DNA of 64,000 nt from Parietichytrium sp. I65-24A. Its lineage: Eukaryota > Sar > Bigyra > Thraustochytrida > Thraustochytriidae. Each line of letters starts with the position of its first letter. The first letter of the stretch is position 1. Where the stretch lies: assembly GCA_012862575.1 (NCBI GenBank), contig BLSF01000027.1, positions 62,001 to 126,000 on the forward strand, given 5' to 3'. Of this stretch, positions 52,881 to 62,661 are shown in pieces. A model generated the notes under the pieces. The model saw nothing but the letters and a program-made list of their open reading frames with translations. It was not told the origin of the DNA and did no database searches. Position numbers and translations under genes: made by a program.

Positions 52881-53082
52881 ACCTCTCAAGCGACCGGTTC
52901 GTTGCAATACCCTTGCTTTTTGTTTGTTTATCACAAAATTTCTCTCAATCAAAAACAAAATTTTTTTATAATTCACGTTCTGTTTGCATGTACATTCAAA
53001 CTGCTCCTGCATGAGCCTCTTATTCTTACTTCCAAAATAATGCTCCGGAATTTACACTTTCATGGCTTCGATTCGATCTCGC

Positions 53083-56000
53083 TTACGGGATGATCACTTT
53101 GGTTAGAAACGATTTCCTTCGGCCATCTGCGCTTGTTAGACTAATTCGCTCCTCCCGCGCACCTCTCGAGTTGCGGGTCAAGATATCGATGTGCCCTTCG
53201 CCAGACTCCATCTCCGCACCCGCACACAAGATCCCGCTCAGGAGCTCCTCCGTGGGAACTATCGGATACACCCCGGAGCTGCTGTGTTCGTCCGATTTGG
53301 AGCCGCTTGAATCGCCTCCAAACAGCTTTCGCTTAGTTGGGAGGGCTGAAATCTTATTTGTTTTCTTGAGTATCGAAAGTCTTCCCCGCTTCGGAGCTCC
53401 ACCAGTGACATTGAAAGCATACGAGCCGCTCTCCAGTTGGTTCTTTTTCATACTTTCCGCGAAGTAAACCTCCATTTCCTTTCTCTTGAAGTCTTTCTCG
53501 TTGTCGAGTTGCAAGTCAAGCGTTCTCTGAATTTTCTTCGTTTGATTCGCTATACGGTCCATGATCGTGGACAACTTCTTCTCGAGCGCGTTTGCTTGAC
53601 GGAGCTCTGCTTTAACGACTGCCATAACAGGCTCGAGAGATCTAAGCTTGTCTAGATTTGCTTGAATGCGAACCGCAGGCTGAGCCTCCGAGTGCCTTGC
53701 GACTGCGCTAACCCAGTCGTGGGTATTCGAGCTCGAATGCTCCTTTCCGAGACCGATCGGCTTAAATGACATTTCCGAGATTCTTCCCAGGCCCATATTC
53801 TTGAAGATGCTGTTTGCCTTGTTCCGCCTACCTCCACTCTCATGAGCGGCACTCTTTGCCGTCGACGACTCTGAGCTCAATTTGCTGTCCTCGCGGGCAG
53901 CTGATAAGGCGTCGTCGTCGTCCAGCAGAAGCTCAGGCGGGGTCTCTAGTCCAGCAAGAAACACCGCCGGAGTGCATTGACCACATGCGGCGCACGACCT
54001 TGTAATTTCCTCCAGAATTTGCTTTCCTCGGTGCATATTTGCGAATGCAAGCTTGAGATCGTAACCTCCTTTCAAGTAAAGCTTGCCGATGAGTGTATAC
54101 CACTTGGCAAAGCGAAGTGCCACTTCCGTCAGAAGGTCTCTCTTTATGCATGCTGATCTTCCCACAATTAGACCATTAAACTCGACACAGGCAAGGCAGC
54201 ACAGGCGAAGAAAGTAGATTGCATTCAAGTAGTCTTCGTTCTTGCAGCACCGTTCGATGGCGAGCTCGTAAAATCTAAAACAGCGGAACGGCTGCTGAGA
54301 CATGCGACAGTGCCCTGCCAATGCCGCAAAGGTCTCCTCAACGTTCTCTTTGCGAGGGTAGCGGTGGTAAAGGTTCTCGTAGTAGGAGCAAATGTCTTTG
54401 TGCAAGTTATTGCGCCGGGCATCATTCATCGATGTGTATATCGTCTCCCGGACTCTTTCCGACGACGGCGAGTAATATTCCATGATTGTGCCATTCTCGC
54501 CGTTGAGACCGTTCTCCGAGAATAGCGCCGGGTCGGCAGAAAAAAAATAATGAGCCTCCGCGTCTGCATCCAAAACACCAGCATTTTGGCCATTCACCAA
54601 GCTCGTGCGCTCCCGAGTGACTGGCTCTCCAATCATGCTCACTCGTGAATTAGTAGGTGCCCGGATATTCCACTTATTGGAGCCCGTTTTCCCGTTCAGG
54701 CCACCCCCGATCGTGGGCAAGTCCCCAATGAATTCGTCGTCTGCCTCGTTCCGAGTGTCGTTCGTTTCAATCTCATCCTCTTTGCTCGAAGATGCCGACA
54801 AGTCCGCTTCGCTTTCTGTGCTGAGCGCATTTGCTTTTGAGGTGCTGCGACCAGAGGACATTGCCGAGGTGGACTTGAAGGTAGCGCTCTTCTGCATCTG
54901 ACGAAAGGCACTGGAAATATTTCTCGTCAGCGTCCCTTGATCATCGCCACCATTACGGCCGCCTCGGAACACCACCGTAAAGTGCTCTGCCACGAGGAGG
55001 GAGAGGTAAGACATAAAGTTATCCATGAGACTTGGCTTGCCGAGGTGCAGGCTAGCAAACTGAGGGAGATACATGACCGAACAAACTTGAAACAGAATGT
55101 ACAAATCGTCAATGCCAATTTCCAAACTTTGAATGGAAGCCACCACAATGATCTGAAGTATAAGTTGCGCTGGCCGAGGAAGCCGATCGAAGCGTCGCAA
55201 GAGATCCGCGCTTGCCAGAGTGGAAAAAAAGTTGCGCTGCACATCCAGCGGAGCTTTCTCCGATTGTGTTAGGAGGGCTCGGGGTTCCGTCACATGCACC
55301 AGCCTATGGGTCACCAAAAGCTCCACATATCGCATGATAGCCTTTGGGTTTCCGTTGGTCTGGTTCCAGAGGAACGATGAGACGCTCGGGTCGACTTGTT
55401 TTGCGTCAAACAGATTGGAAATCACAGAATCCATTCCGTTCCAACTAAGGTTTGAAAGCTGTAGGAATCGCACGTTTGGTTTGTACATGATCATTTCACA
55501 GCTCTGAGGGCTGGCGCACTGGCTCGTGGCACACGTTGCCACTAACTTGACTTTCCACGCCTTATTGGCCTCAATGAGGTCACATAGCTGCGAGAATATC
55601 TCCCACGAGCTTTCTTCAAAGTTATGAGCGCCATCTAAAACTACCACTGCAGCCTTCTGGGTTTCAACCGTAGCGCTGTGGAGTAGGCAGAAAATGATCT
55701 TTGTCAGTCTTTCTTCGATCTCGCTCAGAGGAACTGACCGAGCCTCAGCTTCGGACATTGCCGAGCCTTGCCAATGCTCCAGATCTGCGAGCGGAACCCC
55801 GAGTAGTCTCAGCAAGAAAAAGTCTGACTTGGTGAGATCGAATTTTTCACACTCGAGGAAAGCACGTTGCAGCAACAATGGCACCTCTGCTACGATGTCG
55901 TTGAAGCCAGACGCAAGCGAGGTCCTCAAGAAGAGACGATTTGCTGAGCCACTGAATGGCATATTTTCCATCCCGCCATCAATTCCATAGTCAATCCCAT

Positions 56001-58686
56001 GTGGCTTTAGTTGCAGATCAAGGCGCTCCAACGCAAACGTCTTCTTCCTAACGAAGGAAGTTGCTGTTCTCCGAATAGCTAGTCTACCCGAAAGCCGCTT
56101 GCTTCGGCGAAAGGACTCCTCTGCTTCCTTCTTCTTGGAGACAATGTTGTGCATGGTCGCTTCGAGTCTGTCATTGTGGACGGACGCCAAATTGTTCTCC
56201 AGGCTCTCCGCGCCCCAGTCCATCCCCGAAGTATTGCCAAAATCAAGACCAAAACGAAGAAGCTTCTGTACCAACTGGAACCACGCCGGGTACTTCATCT
56301 TTGACTCACGTGGCGAGACGTCTAGGAACGCAATAAACTGCCTGCCCTGCTTTTCCTTCGTGACCAGCGCTTCCAACCGCGTTTCCAGCGCAGCGTGATC
56401 GAGCTCCTCGTTACCCTTGCAAGTCTCATACAACGGCTTTGCATTGATATCCTGCGCAGTGTTGATTGCCCACTCAATAAGAGTCGTTTTCCCGACACCT
56501 TGCTCGCCGAATATTACATATGACGAAAAGTTGCTTGTGACCTGGCGCTCTGAAGTCCGATGAAAATTCATACTCCCCTTTAATGATGAAAACATCTCTG
56601 GCTTCAACTCGCTGTCCGAGATGTAGTTGAAGATTGCCTTTTGGTGCATCGATCGCTCCACGAAGGAATTGGAGCCGGACCAAGTTCGACCCGGGGTGTA
56701 GTCGACGCGGTACACCTTTGCCTTGGTCTTTTGGCCCTTCAACAGCACCCCACCAGAGAGTGGCTCGAATGCAAGCGAGCTAAATGATGAGAAGGATCTC
56801 GTTGCTTGATCACAGATGCACGTTCCGGGCTCTGCGAGCCCCATAAGTCGTGCAGCAATGTTGACAATGTCTCCAACCACAGCGAACTCGTAACGCTCAG
56901 AGTTTCCAATCAAGCCCATGTAGGTCTTTCCAGTGGCGATCCCTATTCGCAGTTTGTTTTGATGAGCAAGCTGAAGTGAGCAAGCTGCAAAACATGCTCG
57001 CATGGCGTTATCATCATGCGTCAAAGGCGGTGCCCCAACCACCAAAATTGCCACACAACCCTTGTCATCGACGAGCATTTGCCGCAGGCAAATTTCGTAC
57101 TCAGAGACGAGCTCGAGCATGGAGCTCATAACGTCATTGCAGTCTTCAAGAAAACGATCCGCGTCAGCACGTGGGTCGTCAGCGTCAAACTTGTCCAACC
57201 AAGGAAAATGCACAAATATTATTGAAACGACTCGTCGAAACCCAAAAGCTGCCATTGCTGCGTGTCCAATTTGTTTGGATGATGTCACGCTGGATACGAA
57301 ATACCTTGCGTAACCTGGAATGTAGGCTGCAGAGGTGCTGAGAAGGCCCCCCACTTCGTCAACACTGCCTTGGTTCTCAATGCCGTTGACCAATGATGAC
57401 GACACAGTCCGTTCCTGTAACAAATAGCATTCATTCCCTTTTCCAGTTGAGCAAAGACGATTGAGCGCTGTTCCTTGATCTGCCTTGATTTCAAATTCCA
57501 GCAGGCGGAAATATGACTTGCCACTCTCCTCATCTTTGAGCTCCTGAAACTCCAACTTTTCGAACAGGTTTTCTTTGATGAAAATGTCTTTCATCAGCTT
57601 GCCATGGGCAGCGTCACATAAACAGACGTCCCCCATTTCGAGCGCATGATCAAGAGCCCTTCCGGCCTCGACAACAGGCGATCCCGCCACGAAAAACTCG
57701 AAACGCGCATATTTGCTCGTGCTCCTCAAAAAGCTGTTCTGGCTTTCAACAGCGGCTCCTGCATTCACGCACAGGACAGTTCCATACGAAATCCCCGTAT
57801 GAAGCTTCAGGGTGTCTTTGCTCTTGTTCAGGTTGGCTTCTATCCTTTTGCATACCCTTAAAAGATTTGCAAGTCTGACCGCTTCCTCCTTGCACCCTTC
57901 GTCAATCCACAAGGCGCACAAAAGAGCGTCGCCGGCAAATTTAATCACGTCCAAGTTGTTTTTCGACGTGTGCACAAGGATCTCGTGTAATGTGTGATTG
58001 AGTCTCTGCTGGAGCTGTTCACCTGCATGGTCCGCTTGCTTGTGAAACCCTGCGTGCAGCAATCTCCCTGATTCCGCTGCTCCGTTTGACTTTCGCCGCT
58101 GCTCTTCAGCCCTGGTCAAGTCTCTCTCAATTTGAGATGTCAAATAATCGAATGTGTCTTCATTCGAGCGAAAGTGGCTATCCAGCTCTGCTGCATAAGA
58201 GCTAAAGCCTTTAATATCAAACAACACCAAGAATGCCCGTCTCCGGAACTGAATGGGCTCGTTCAAGCCTGGCGAGCGAAGAGTCTGAGCGACGACTTCG
58301 GGTATCATAGACTGCACCAGCTTGAGTTGAACGAGCTTTACCTTTTCAACACTGGAGCCCTCTTTACTGTGCCGTGCCCGCACTGATTGAAGCTCTTCTT
58401 CATCCTCTGTAAAATTCAAATTGAATACAGTCTCGATCGCCTTTCGTCTGAATTTGTTCTTCTCCAGCTCCACGAATTGCTGTTCTGTACCGAGGCTGAT
58501 GCTTCGCATGGACTTGTGCCGCCCCATGAAGGCCTCTTTGTGCAGAAATCCAATAAGTGCTTCACCAGCAGCCAATAAGGAATCTTTCCGTCCAAGTTTG
58601 GGTCTGTCCACTGACCGTCGCCGCTTCTTGGACGAATCGGTCTTTGAGCTGGTCGCGGGCTCCACCCGCGATACCTGCACTCCCAT
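53083..58686 (-). CDS. ADCY10: Soluble adenylyl cyclase-like protein (two cyclase domains, P-loop NTPase, TPR-like tail)
   Basis: 1867 aa in one exon. Cyclase domain C1 (about 148-400) has FLVLFDIKGFSSY (metal-binding Asp157) and DVIKFAGDALLCALW, closely matching mammalian sAC. C2 (about 484-665) has DKGCVAILVVGAP and YEFAVVGDIVNIAARLM, but His493 takes the place of the first metal Asp, as expected for a regulatory half. A P-loop, GEQGVGKTT, is at 727-735, followed by a STAND-like NTPase region with AAVVVLDGAHNFEESSW. A helical TPR-like region and a Ser-rich tail follow. The N-terminus MGVQVS fits a myristoylation signal. In relatives the enzyme makes cAMP and responds to bicarbonate and calcium; that response is not visible here. 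With RSPH3 it supports a ciliary cAMP system. Confidence 0.9.
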   Translation of the reverse strand: MGVQVSRVEPATSSKTDSSKKRRRSVDRPKLGRKDSLLAAGEALIGFLHKEAFMGRHKSMRSISLGTEQQFVELEKNKFRRKAIETVFNLNFTEDEEELQSVRARHSKEGSSVEKVKLVQLKLVQSMIPEVVAQTLRSPGLNEPIQFRRRAFLVLFDIKGFSSYAAELDSHFRSNEDTFDYLTSQIERDLTRAEEQRRKSNGAAESGRLLHAGFHKQADHAGEQLQQRLNHTLHEILVHTSKNNLDVIKFAGDALLCALWIDEGCKEEAVRLANLLRVCKRIEANLNKSKDTLKLHTGISYGTVLCVNAGAAVESQNSFLRSTSKYARFEFFVAGSPVVEAGRALDHALEMGDVCLCDAAHGKLMKDIFIKENLFEKLEFQELKDEESGKSYFRLLEFEIKADQGTALNRLCSTGKGNECYLLQERTVSSSLVNGIENQGSVDEVGGLLSTSAAYIPGYARYFVSSVTSSKQIGHAAMAAFGFRRVVSIIFVHFPWLDKFDADDPRADADRFLEDCNDVMSSMLELVSEYEICLRQMLVDDKGCVAILVVGAPPLTHDDNAMRACFAACSLQLAHQNKLRIGIATGKTYMGLIGNSERYEFAVVGDIVNIAARLMGLAEPGTCICDQATRSFSSFSSLAFEPLSGGVLLKGQKTKAKVYRVDYTPGRTWSGSNSFVERSMHQKAIFNYISDSELKPEMFSSLKGSMNFHRTSERQVTSNFSSYVIFGEQGVGKTTLIEWAINTAQDINAKPLYETCKGNEELDHAALETRLEALVTKEKQGRQFIAFLDVSPRESKMKYPAWFQLVQKLLRFGLDFGNTSGMDWGAESLENNLASVHNDRLEATMHNIVSKKKEAEESFRRSKRLSGRLAIRRTATSFVRKKTFALERLDLQLKPHGIDYGIDGGMENMPFSGSANRLFLRTSLASGFNDIVAEVPLLLQRAFLECEKFDLTKSDFFLLRLLGVPLADLEHWQGSAMSEAEARSVPLSEIEERLTKIIFCLLHSATVETQKAAVVVLDGAHNFEESSWEIFSQLCDLIEANKAWKVKLVATCATSQCASPQSCEMIMYKPNVRFLQLSNLSWNGMDSVISNLFDAKQVDPSVSSFLWNQTNGNPKAIMRYVELLVTHRLVHVTEPRALLTQSEKAPLDVQRNFFSTLASADLLRRFDRLPRPAQLILQIIVVASIQSLEIGIDDLYILFQVCSVMYLPQFASLHLGKPSLMDNFMSYLSLLVAEHFTVVFRGGRNGGDDQGTLTRNISSAFRQMQKSATFKSTSAMSSGRSTSKANALSTESEADLSASSSKEDEIETNDTRNEADDEFIGDLPTIGGGLNGKTGSNKWNIRAPTNSRVSMIGEPVTRERTSLVNGQNAGVLDADAEAHYFFSADPALFSENGLNGENGTIMEYYSPSSERVRETIYTSMNDARRNNLHKDICSYYENLYHRYPRKENVEETFAALAGHCRMSQQPFRCFRFYELAIERCCKNEDYLNAIYFLRLCCLACVEFNGLIVGRSACIKRDLLTEVALRFAKWYTLIGKLYLKGGYDLKLAFANMHRGKQILEEITRSCAACGQCTPAVFLAGLETPPELLLDDDDALSAAREDSKLSSESSTAKSAAHESGGRRNKANSIFKNMGLGRISEMSFKPIGLGKEHSSSNTHDWVSAVARHSEAQPAVRIQANLDKLRSLEPVMAVVKAELRQANALEKKLSTIMDRIANQTKKIQRTLDLQLDNEKDFKRKEMEVYFAESMKKNQLESGSYAFNVTGGAPKRGRLSILKKTNKISALPTKRKLFGGDSSGSKSDEHSSSGVYPIVPTEELLSGILCAGAEMESGEGHIDILTRNSRGAREERISLTSADGRRKSFLTKVIIP

Positions 58687-58985
58687 CGCACTTCAAAATA
58701 GCAAAACCATCAATGTTCCGCGGTCGAGTGCGCAGCGACGAGCTTTTCGCAGTATGCGAGTTAAACTAAGCACTTCAATCCTCGTCTCACAATATACCTC
58801 TCGCTTCGCGAACGCTTCTCAATCCAAACTCGGCAGCGCGCAAGGCAGTCAGCCGCTTCGGCCAAGCTCTGACCAAACGCACAGCAACCTTCCCCGCACA
58901 CAGATCGTCTCTCGCGGGCCGACAAGAAAGCGTGTGAAGACTTGGACTTTTCGCGCTTCTCCCCTTGCCAGTCTTTAGCACCGGG

Positions 58986-59013
58986 CTCTGCTCTCTCTCT
59001 CTCTCTCTCTCTC
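58986..59013. repeat. (CT)n microsatellite
   Basis: Read on the coding strand this is a GA tract about 300 bp upstream of the sAC-like ATG. Confidence 0.9.
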
Positions 59014-60202
59014 CTACTTTACAGTTTGCTCACGTCTCGCTAGTCTAAGTGCGCCTCAATTTTGGGCAGCAAAGACGGAAATTGACTTGCTCACTTTACC
59101 CTTTTGTTCCGGCAACTCGCGACTCGCGACTCACTGACACGTACGGCTATCTACCACACGCCCATTGTTCAGGACTTTCGATAACAATTTTGCGCTACAG
59201 GAGTAAGCCAGGTTTCTTTTGGGCGTGAGGAGGCTTGACTGTTTCGAAGCTATTAGTGCCCTTCTCTGTGCGGAAATACATCTGAAGGCCCCACAATTCA
59301 AACGATTTGGCTAGCGCCACTGAGCAAGAAACAAAAGTTATGTCGAGGATTCCAAGCGCAATATTACGTCTGCTTGGCCCAATCGCACAGTCTGCGTTGA
59401 TTGATCGGCAGAACATGACATGTCAAATCTTTCCGCTCCGCTTCACATTGTCAGTTGGAGTAGTGGGTCGGCCCGTGTGGTCTCTCCGATAGATGTTGCC
59501 TGGTGCCTGGACGGATTCTTGTCGCAATTGCTCCGCTCCACTCTCAAACAGCGACTATACAAAACGTAGGAAGTGGCCTTCCTAGAGTATGACGCCGAAG
59601 CACGAATTGGCGGCTTTACAAATTCCAATCTCCGCTTTCTGCCGAGTCCAAGTTCCACCTACCAGGGCAGGACCCACACTAACCTTCAAATTCACTTTGA
59701 CATTCACATTTACGTTCACATTCATAATCAAAGTCAGGATAACTTTTGCACAGACAGACTCTTTGTCCAATGAACAATGTCCAATGTCCGACTTGCAAAG
59801 TTCCGTTACCGGATATCTTCGTCGAAACACCACTAGTACCTAGTAGACACACTGGCAGAGTTTAGCTCTGTATTACCACAGCGCAGTAGCGCAAATAGTG
59901 AGTACAGCGTAGGTGACGGAGCGCCAAGAGATGCCAAGAGTGCTTAGTTAGTGAGCGAGTCAGTCCGCATTTACGACGTTCCGCCACGTTAATATGATCC
60001 ACTTCAATTGGAGGGACAGATTCTGATAGGACTTGTGCGAAATGGTTAGTAGTCGTTGAGTCGTTTGTTTTTTTTCTGCAAGGCTGAGCAGTTTTGAGCA
60101 GATACGCGTTTCCAAGTGGGAGACAGCTCCCCTTCACGAAGCAGATCCGTTCAAAAAGTACATGTCGATGTCGTCAGGCTACTGCTGTGAAACCGTGAGT
60201 GG

Positions 60203-60355
60203 TTACTGACAGTGCGGGCTGATGACATGTGAGTGCCGGCCATGGGCAGCGGAGGGATATGCTCGTATTTGACGACCCAGAGGAAGCGGCAAAGTGTCCT
60301 CAATTTGAATTCGACGCCAAAGCTTGGACTCCCAATTGTAGACTTGGCATTGAGC
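60203..60355 (-). pseudogene. Possible kelch-like exon fragment
   Basis: After a pyrimidine-rich stretch and CCAG acceptor-like site at 60356, the minus strand reads AQCQVYNWESKLWRRIQIED, then a DTLPLPLGRQ turn, and stops after 50 codons. The spacing of VY..ESKLW and LPLP resembles one kelch blade. No neighbouring exon was found, so it may be a relic or chance. Confidence 0.25.
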
Positions 60356-60521
60356 CTGGAAGAGCGACACATGGAAATTGTAGAATTTAGCAAATGAATT
60401 TGCTTACTACGTTTTACTATTGCACTACTCGTGCTTCATTTTTTTAACAGTAGATCTTCTTTCTATTTCTCTTACTACTTCCTTCGTTTCACTCCACGTG
60501 CTGAGCTTGTCGAAAAATTCA

Positions 60522-62060
60522 TTATTCGTCGAGCCACTTGAGTACGAGGCTTCTGATGGCTTGTCTAGCATCCTTCACGGAATCCTGATCAGTGTCCTTT
60601 GACGGATGGGTCCAAGCGTGGTGGCTTGCACCTTCTACCATCAAAGTCACTTGCCCATGCCTTTTTTGCAGCGGGTTGAGTTCTACAATAGACTCATTCA
60701 ACCAAGGATCAACGTTCCCATTTACCCACATGATGCGCTCTACATCGGTATGCACCGAACCATATCGCTCGTTCGTCCGCGCAATTTTCTCTTCAAGTTC
60801 TTCAATATCGTAAACCCAGAAGCCGTCGCAAGAATCCTTAAAAGAATTGGTGAGATTGACCAGACCTTGCGTGAACATGCATCCACTTCCAACCTCGCAA
60901 GTCTGAAGCCACCCGACTTGCTGACAAACTGTCCACGCCCAAGGGTCATCGTAATCGGCATCTGCACTAAGCCTTCTTCGTTCCATGAGCTCGATGCTTG
61001 CGCGCTCGCGCTGCTGGCGTTGCGTCTTCCGCACTTCGGCCAGCGCAGCTACTGGGCAGCCTTCCACATTGTCCAGCATAAGTTTGCAAATTTTCTCGAT
61101 ATTGCAAGCAGGTTCGCTGCAAGATGGGTCATTTGACTGCGCAGGAAAATCCGCAACGCCCATTCCACTGAAAGAGCGTTGTTGCTCAAAGGTGTCGATT
61201 GAGTTTGGAGCGAGTCCGAATAGGGCTTCAAGCTTTGCGCGCCCCTCTTCAGTCTTAAATAGTTTGCCAATCTCTTGGTGGCCCTTGGAAATCCGCTCAC
61301 GACACAGTTTCGAGCCCCCGACAGACTCAATTTCGTAGGCTCGTGCGAGAATGTCATTGTATCCCGGCATCTCTAGCTGTGCACGAACTGGGGCGCTAGA
61401 CGCTACAGAAATGTGGAACAGGTGAGGATACTTAATTCTTGCCCACGCCGCCAAGGTTCCCGGGTAACTTCCCCCGAAGAGCACGAACTGATTCTTTGGA
61501 GTAAGGCCATACTTCTCCGTCATGGCACGATGAAAGTGAGCAGTGTCTTCCAAGGCTTGCTCGATAGTCAAGTATTTGAAGTCTTCCTTTTGTCGGCGCG
61601 ACGTAGAGACTGGGCAAGCTGAAGTGTTGTGACATCCGTAATAGCGGTGCTCCAGCGCCAGAAAGAGAGCGCCAGTTTCACCCAACCACTCTACCGCATT
61701 GTTGCAATGGTCGGATGCGGTAGCTACCGAACTATCCATGGCGGGACCCTCACCTCCCACGCACAAGAATACCGGAGCGCCGCTTTCAGGCCCATCCCAT
61801 GCTGTGTCGTTCACATAATAAGCTTGCTTCCACCTGTTCTGGTTGAGAGGATCAAAGTGATCTTGCAGCTGAGAAACGTAGAACGGACCCACATTGGCAC
61901 GATGCACGCCAGCTTCCAGCACAGCAGACGATCTTCCCAGCGACGCGCGCCACTGCGACTTCCAGTACCTTTCAGAGTCCCTCCAAAGCGCTTCTCCAGA
62001 AACCACTCCGGCCCACACAGCCGCGAGCACCACGCATAGCTTCCGACCTCCCACCATCAT
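60522..62060 (-). CDS. S28-family serine carboxypeptidase (PRSS16/PCP-like)
   Basis: 512 aa from ATG 62060. A signal peptide is clear (KLCVVLAAVWAGVVSGEA). S28 enzymes cleave after proline (prolyl carboxypeptidase, DPP2) or act as thymus-type serine peptidases. The family opening FYVSQLQDHFDPLNQNRWKQ, the nucleophile GGSYPGTLAAWAR (Ser198), the acid NGNVDPW (Asp451) and the base GASHHAW (His480/481) are all present, as are many paired Cys. It is probably active in an acidic compartment or secreted. A GTG/TTG-initiated longer frame was rejected. No intron. Confidence 0.93.
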   Translation of the reverse strand: MMVGGRKLCVVLAAVWAGVVSGEALWRDSERYWKSQWRASLGRSSAVLEAGVHRANVGPFYVSQLQDHFDPLNQNRWKQAYYVNDTAWDGPESGAPVFLCVGGEGPAMDSSVATASDHCNNAVEWLGETGALFLALEHRYYGCHNTSACPVSTSRRQKEDFKYLTIEQALEDTAHFHRAMTEKYGLTPKNQFVLFGGSYPGTLAAWARIKYPHLFHISVASSAPVRAQLEMPGYNDILARAYEIESVGGSKLCRERISKGHQEIGKLFKTEEGRAKLEALFGLAPNSIDTFEQQRSFSGMGVADFPAQSNDPSCSEPACNIEKICKLMLDNVEGCPVAALAEVRKTQRQQRERASIELMERRRLSADADYDDPWAWTVCQQVGWLQTCEVGSGCMFTQGLVNLTNSFKDSCDGFWVYDIEELEEKIARTNERYGSVHTDVERIMWVNGNVDPWLNESIVELNPLQKRHGQVTLMVEGASHHAWTHPSKDTDQDSVKDARQAIRSLVLKWLDE

Positions 62061-62229
62061 CTCCCTTGCAAGGTCTTTCGCAACAACCTGCCGCACCAAT
62101 CACCGCCGCTGTATCTATCCTTGGCTTCGCTTGCCACAATGCCTCGCGCCGCTTGTCACGATCCACAGGATCTTCCCTTATCTTTTGTTCCTCATTCACA
62201 GTCGTAGAAGTCGTAGACCTTAAAAGCAG

Positions 62230-62496
62230 ATGGGGTATAGTAGAGCAATGCGAAATGTGAGTGCACCTGACAGTGAGTGCATATGCTCATTTGTGACCTC
62301 TTACGAGGCATGCCAGGCCGTTGAAGCTCTGAAAGACTCGGAGGAGAGGTCCAAAGCGCGGAGCAAGACTGCTTTTCGTTCAACGTTGACTATGATCGAG
62401 ATTGCGGACGGAAATGAAGAAGTAATAATACAGTTAAATTTATCAACTATAGAGAAGAAAAAGGTCGAGCGAGTCGAGGTTTCGAATTTCTTTTGA
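62230..62496 (+). CDS. Small ORF, 88 aa, unknown
   Basis: ATG at 62230 with G at -3. The product is polar, with a YEACQAVEALKDSEERSKAR helix-like part and strands STLTMIEIAD and EEVIIQLNLS. The order helix-strand-strand faintly recalls Pcc1/LAGE3 KEOPS subunits, but the key residues do not line up well enough to claim it. It lies between two minus-strand genes and could be chance. Confidence 0.3.
   Translation: MGYSRAMRNVSAPDSECICSFVTSYEACQAVEALKDSEERSKARSKTAFRSTLTMIEIADGNEEVIIQLNLSTIEKKKVERVEVSNFF
62267..62278. promoter_or_regulatory. Partial copy of the recurring motif
   Basis: CTGACAGTGAGT, about 205 bases upstream of the S28 peptidase start, matches the core of the 15356 copy. Confidence 0.3.
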
Positions 62497-62661
62497 GAAT
62501 ATTTGAAGACGCTTTCCGTGTTCCCAGTCTTTTCGGATCGGCGGATCAGCACCACCCACAGGACCAGCCTGTTCAGGGGCTCAATTCTTCTTCTCTACCA
62601 ACGCATTTTTTACTATCTGCAAAGCCCGCGCAAAAATACAACCATCGAATAATAGTGAAAC

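Larger units (their letters stand above)
58687..60521. other. Intergenic region, about 1.8 kb
   Basis: Upstream of the sAC-like gene and downstream of the S28 peptidase. It has a (CT)n tract at 58986-59013, an imperfect ACATTCAC repeat at 59695-59735 and a small minus-strand kelch-like fragment at 60203-60355. No complete gene recognised. Confidence 0.5.
62061..62661. other. Intergenic region with a small plus-strand ORF
   Basis: 600 bp between two minus-strand genes. It contains the 88-aa plus-strand frame described separately and a motif-like CTGACAGTGAGT at 62267-62278. Confidence 0.5.

Noticed and set aside
58421-58978. 185-codon plus-strand frame over the sAC-like start
   Set aside because: Antisense to a strongly supported coding region; no recognised similarity.
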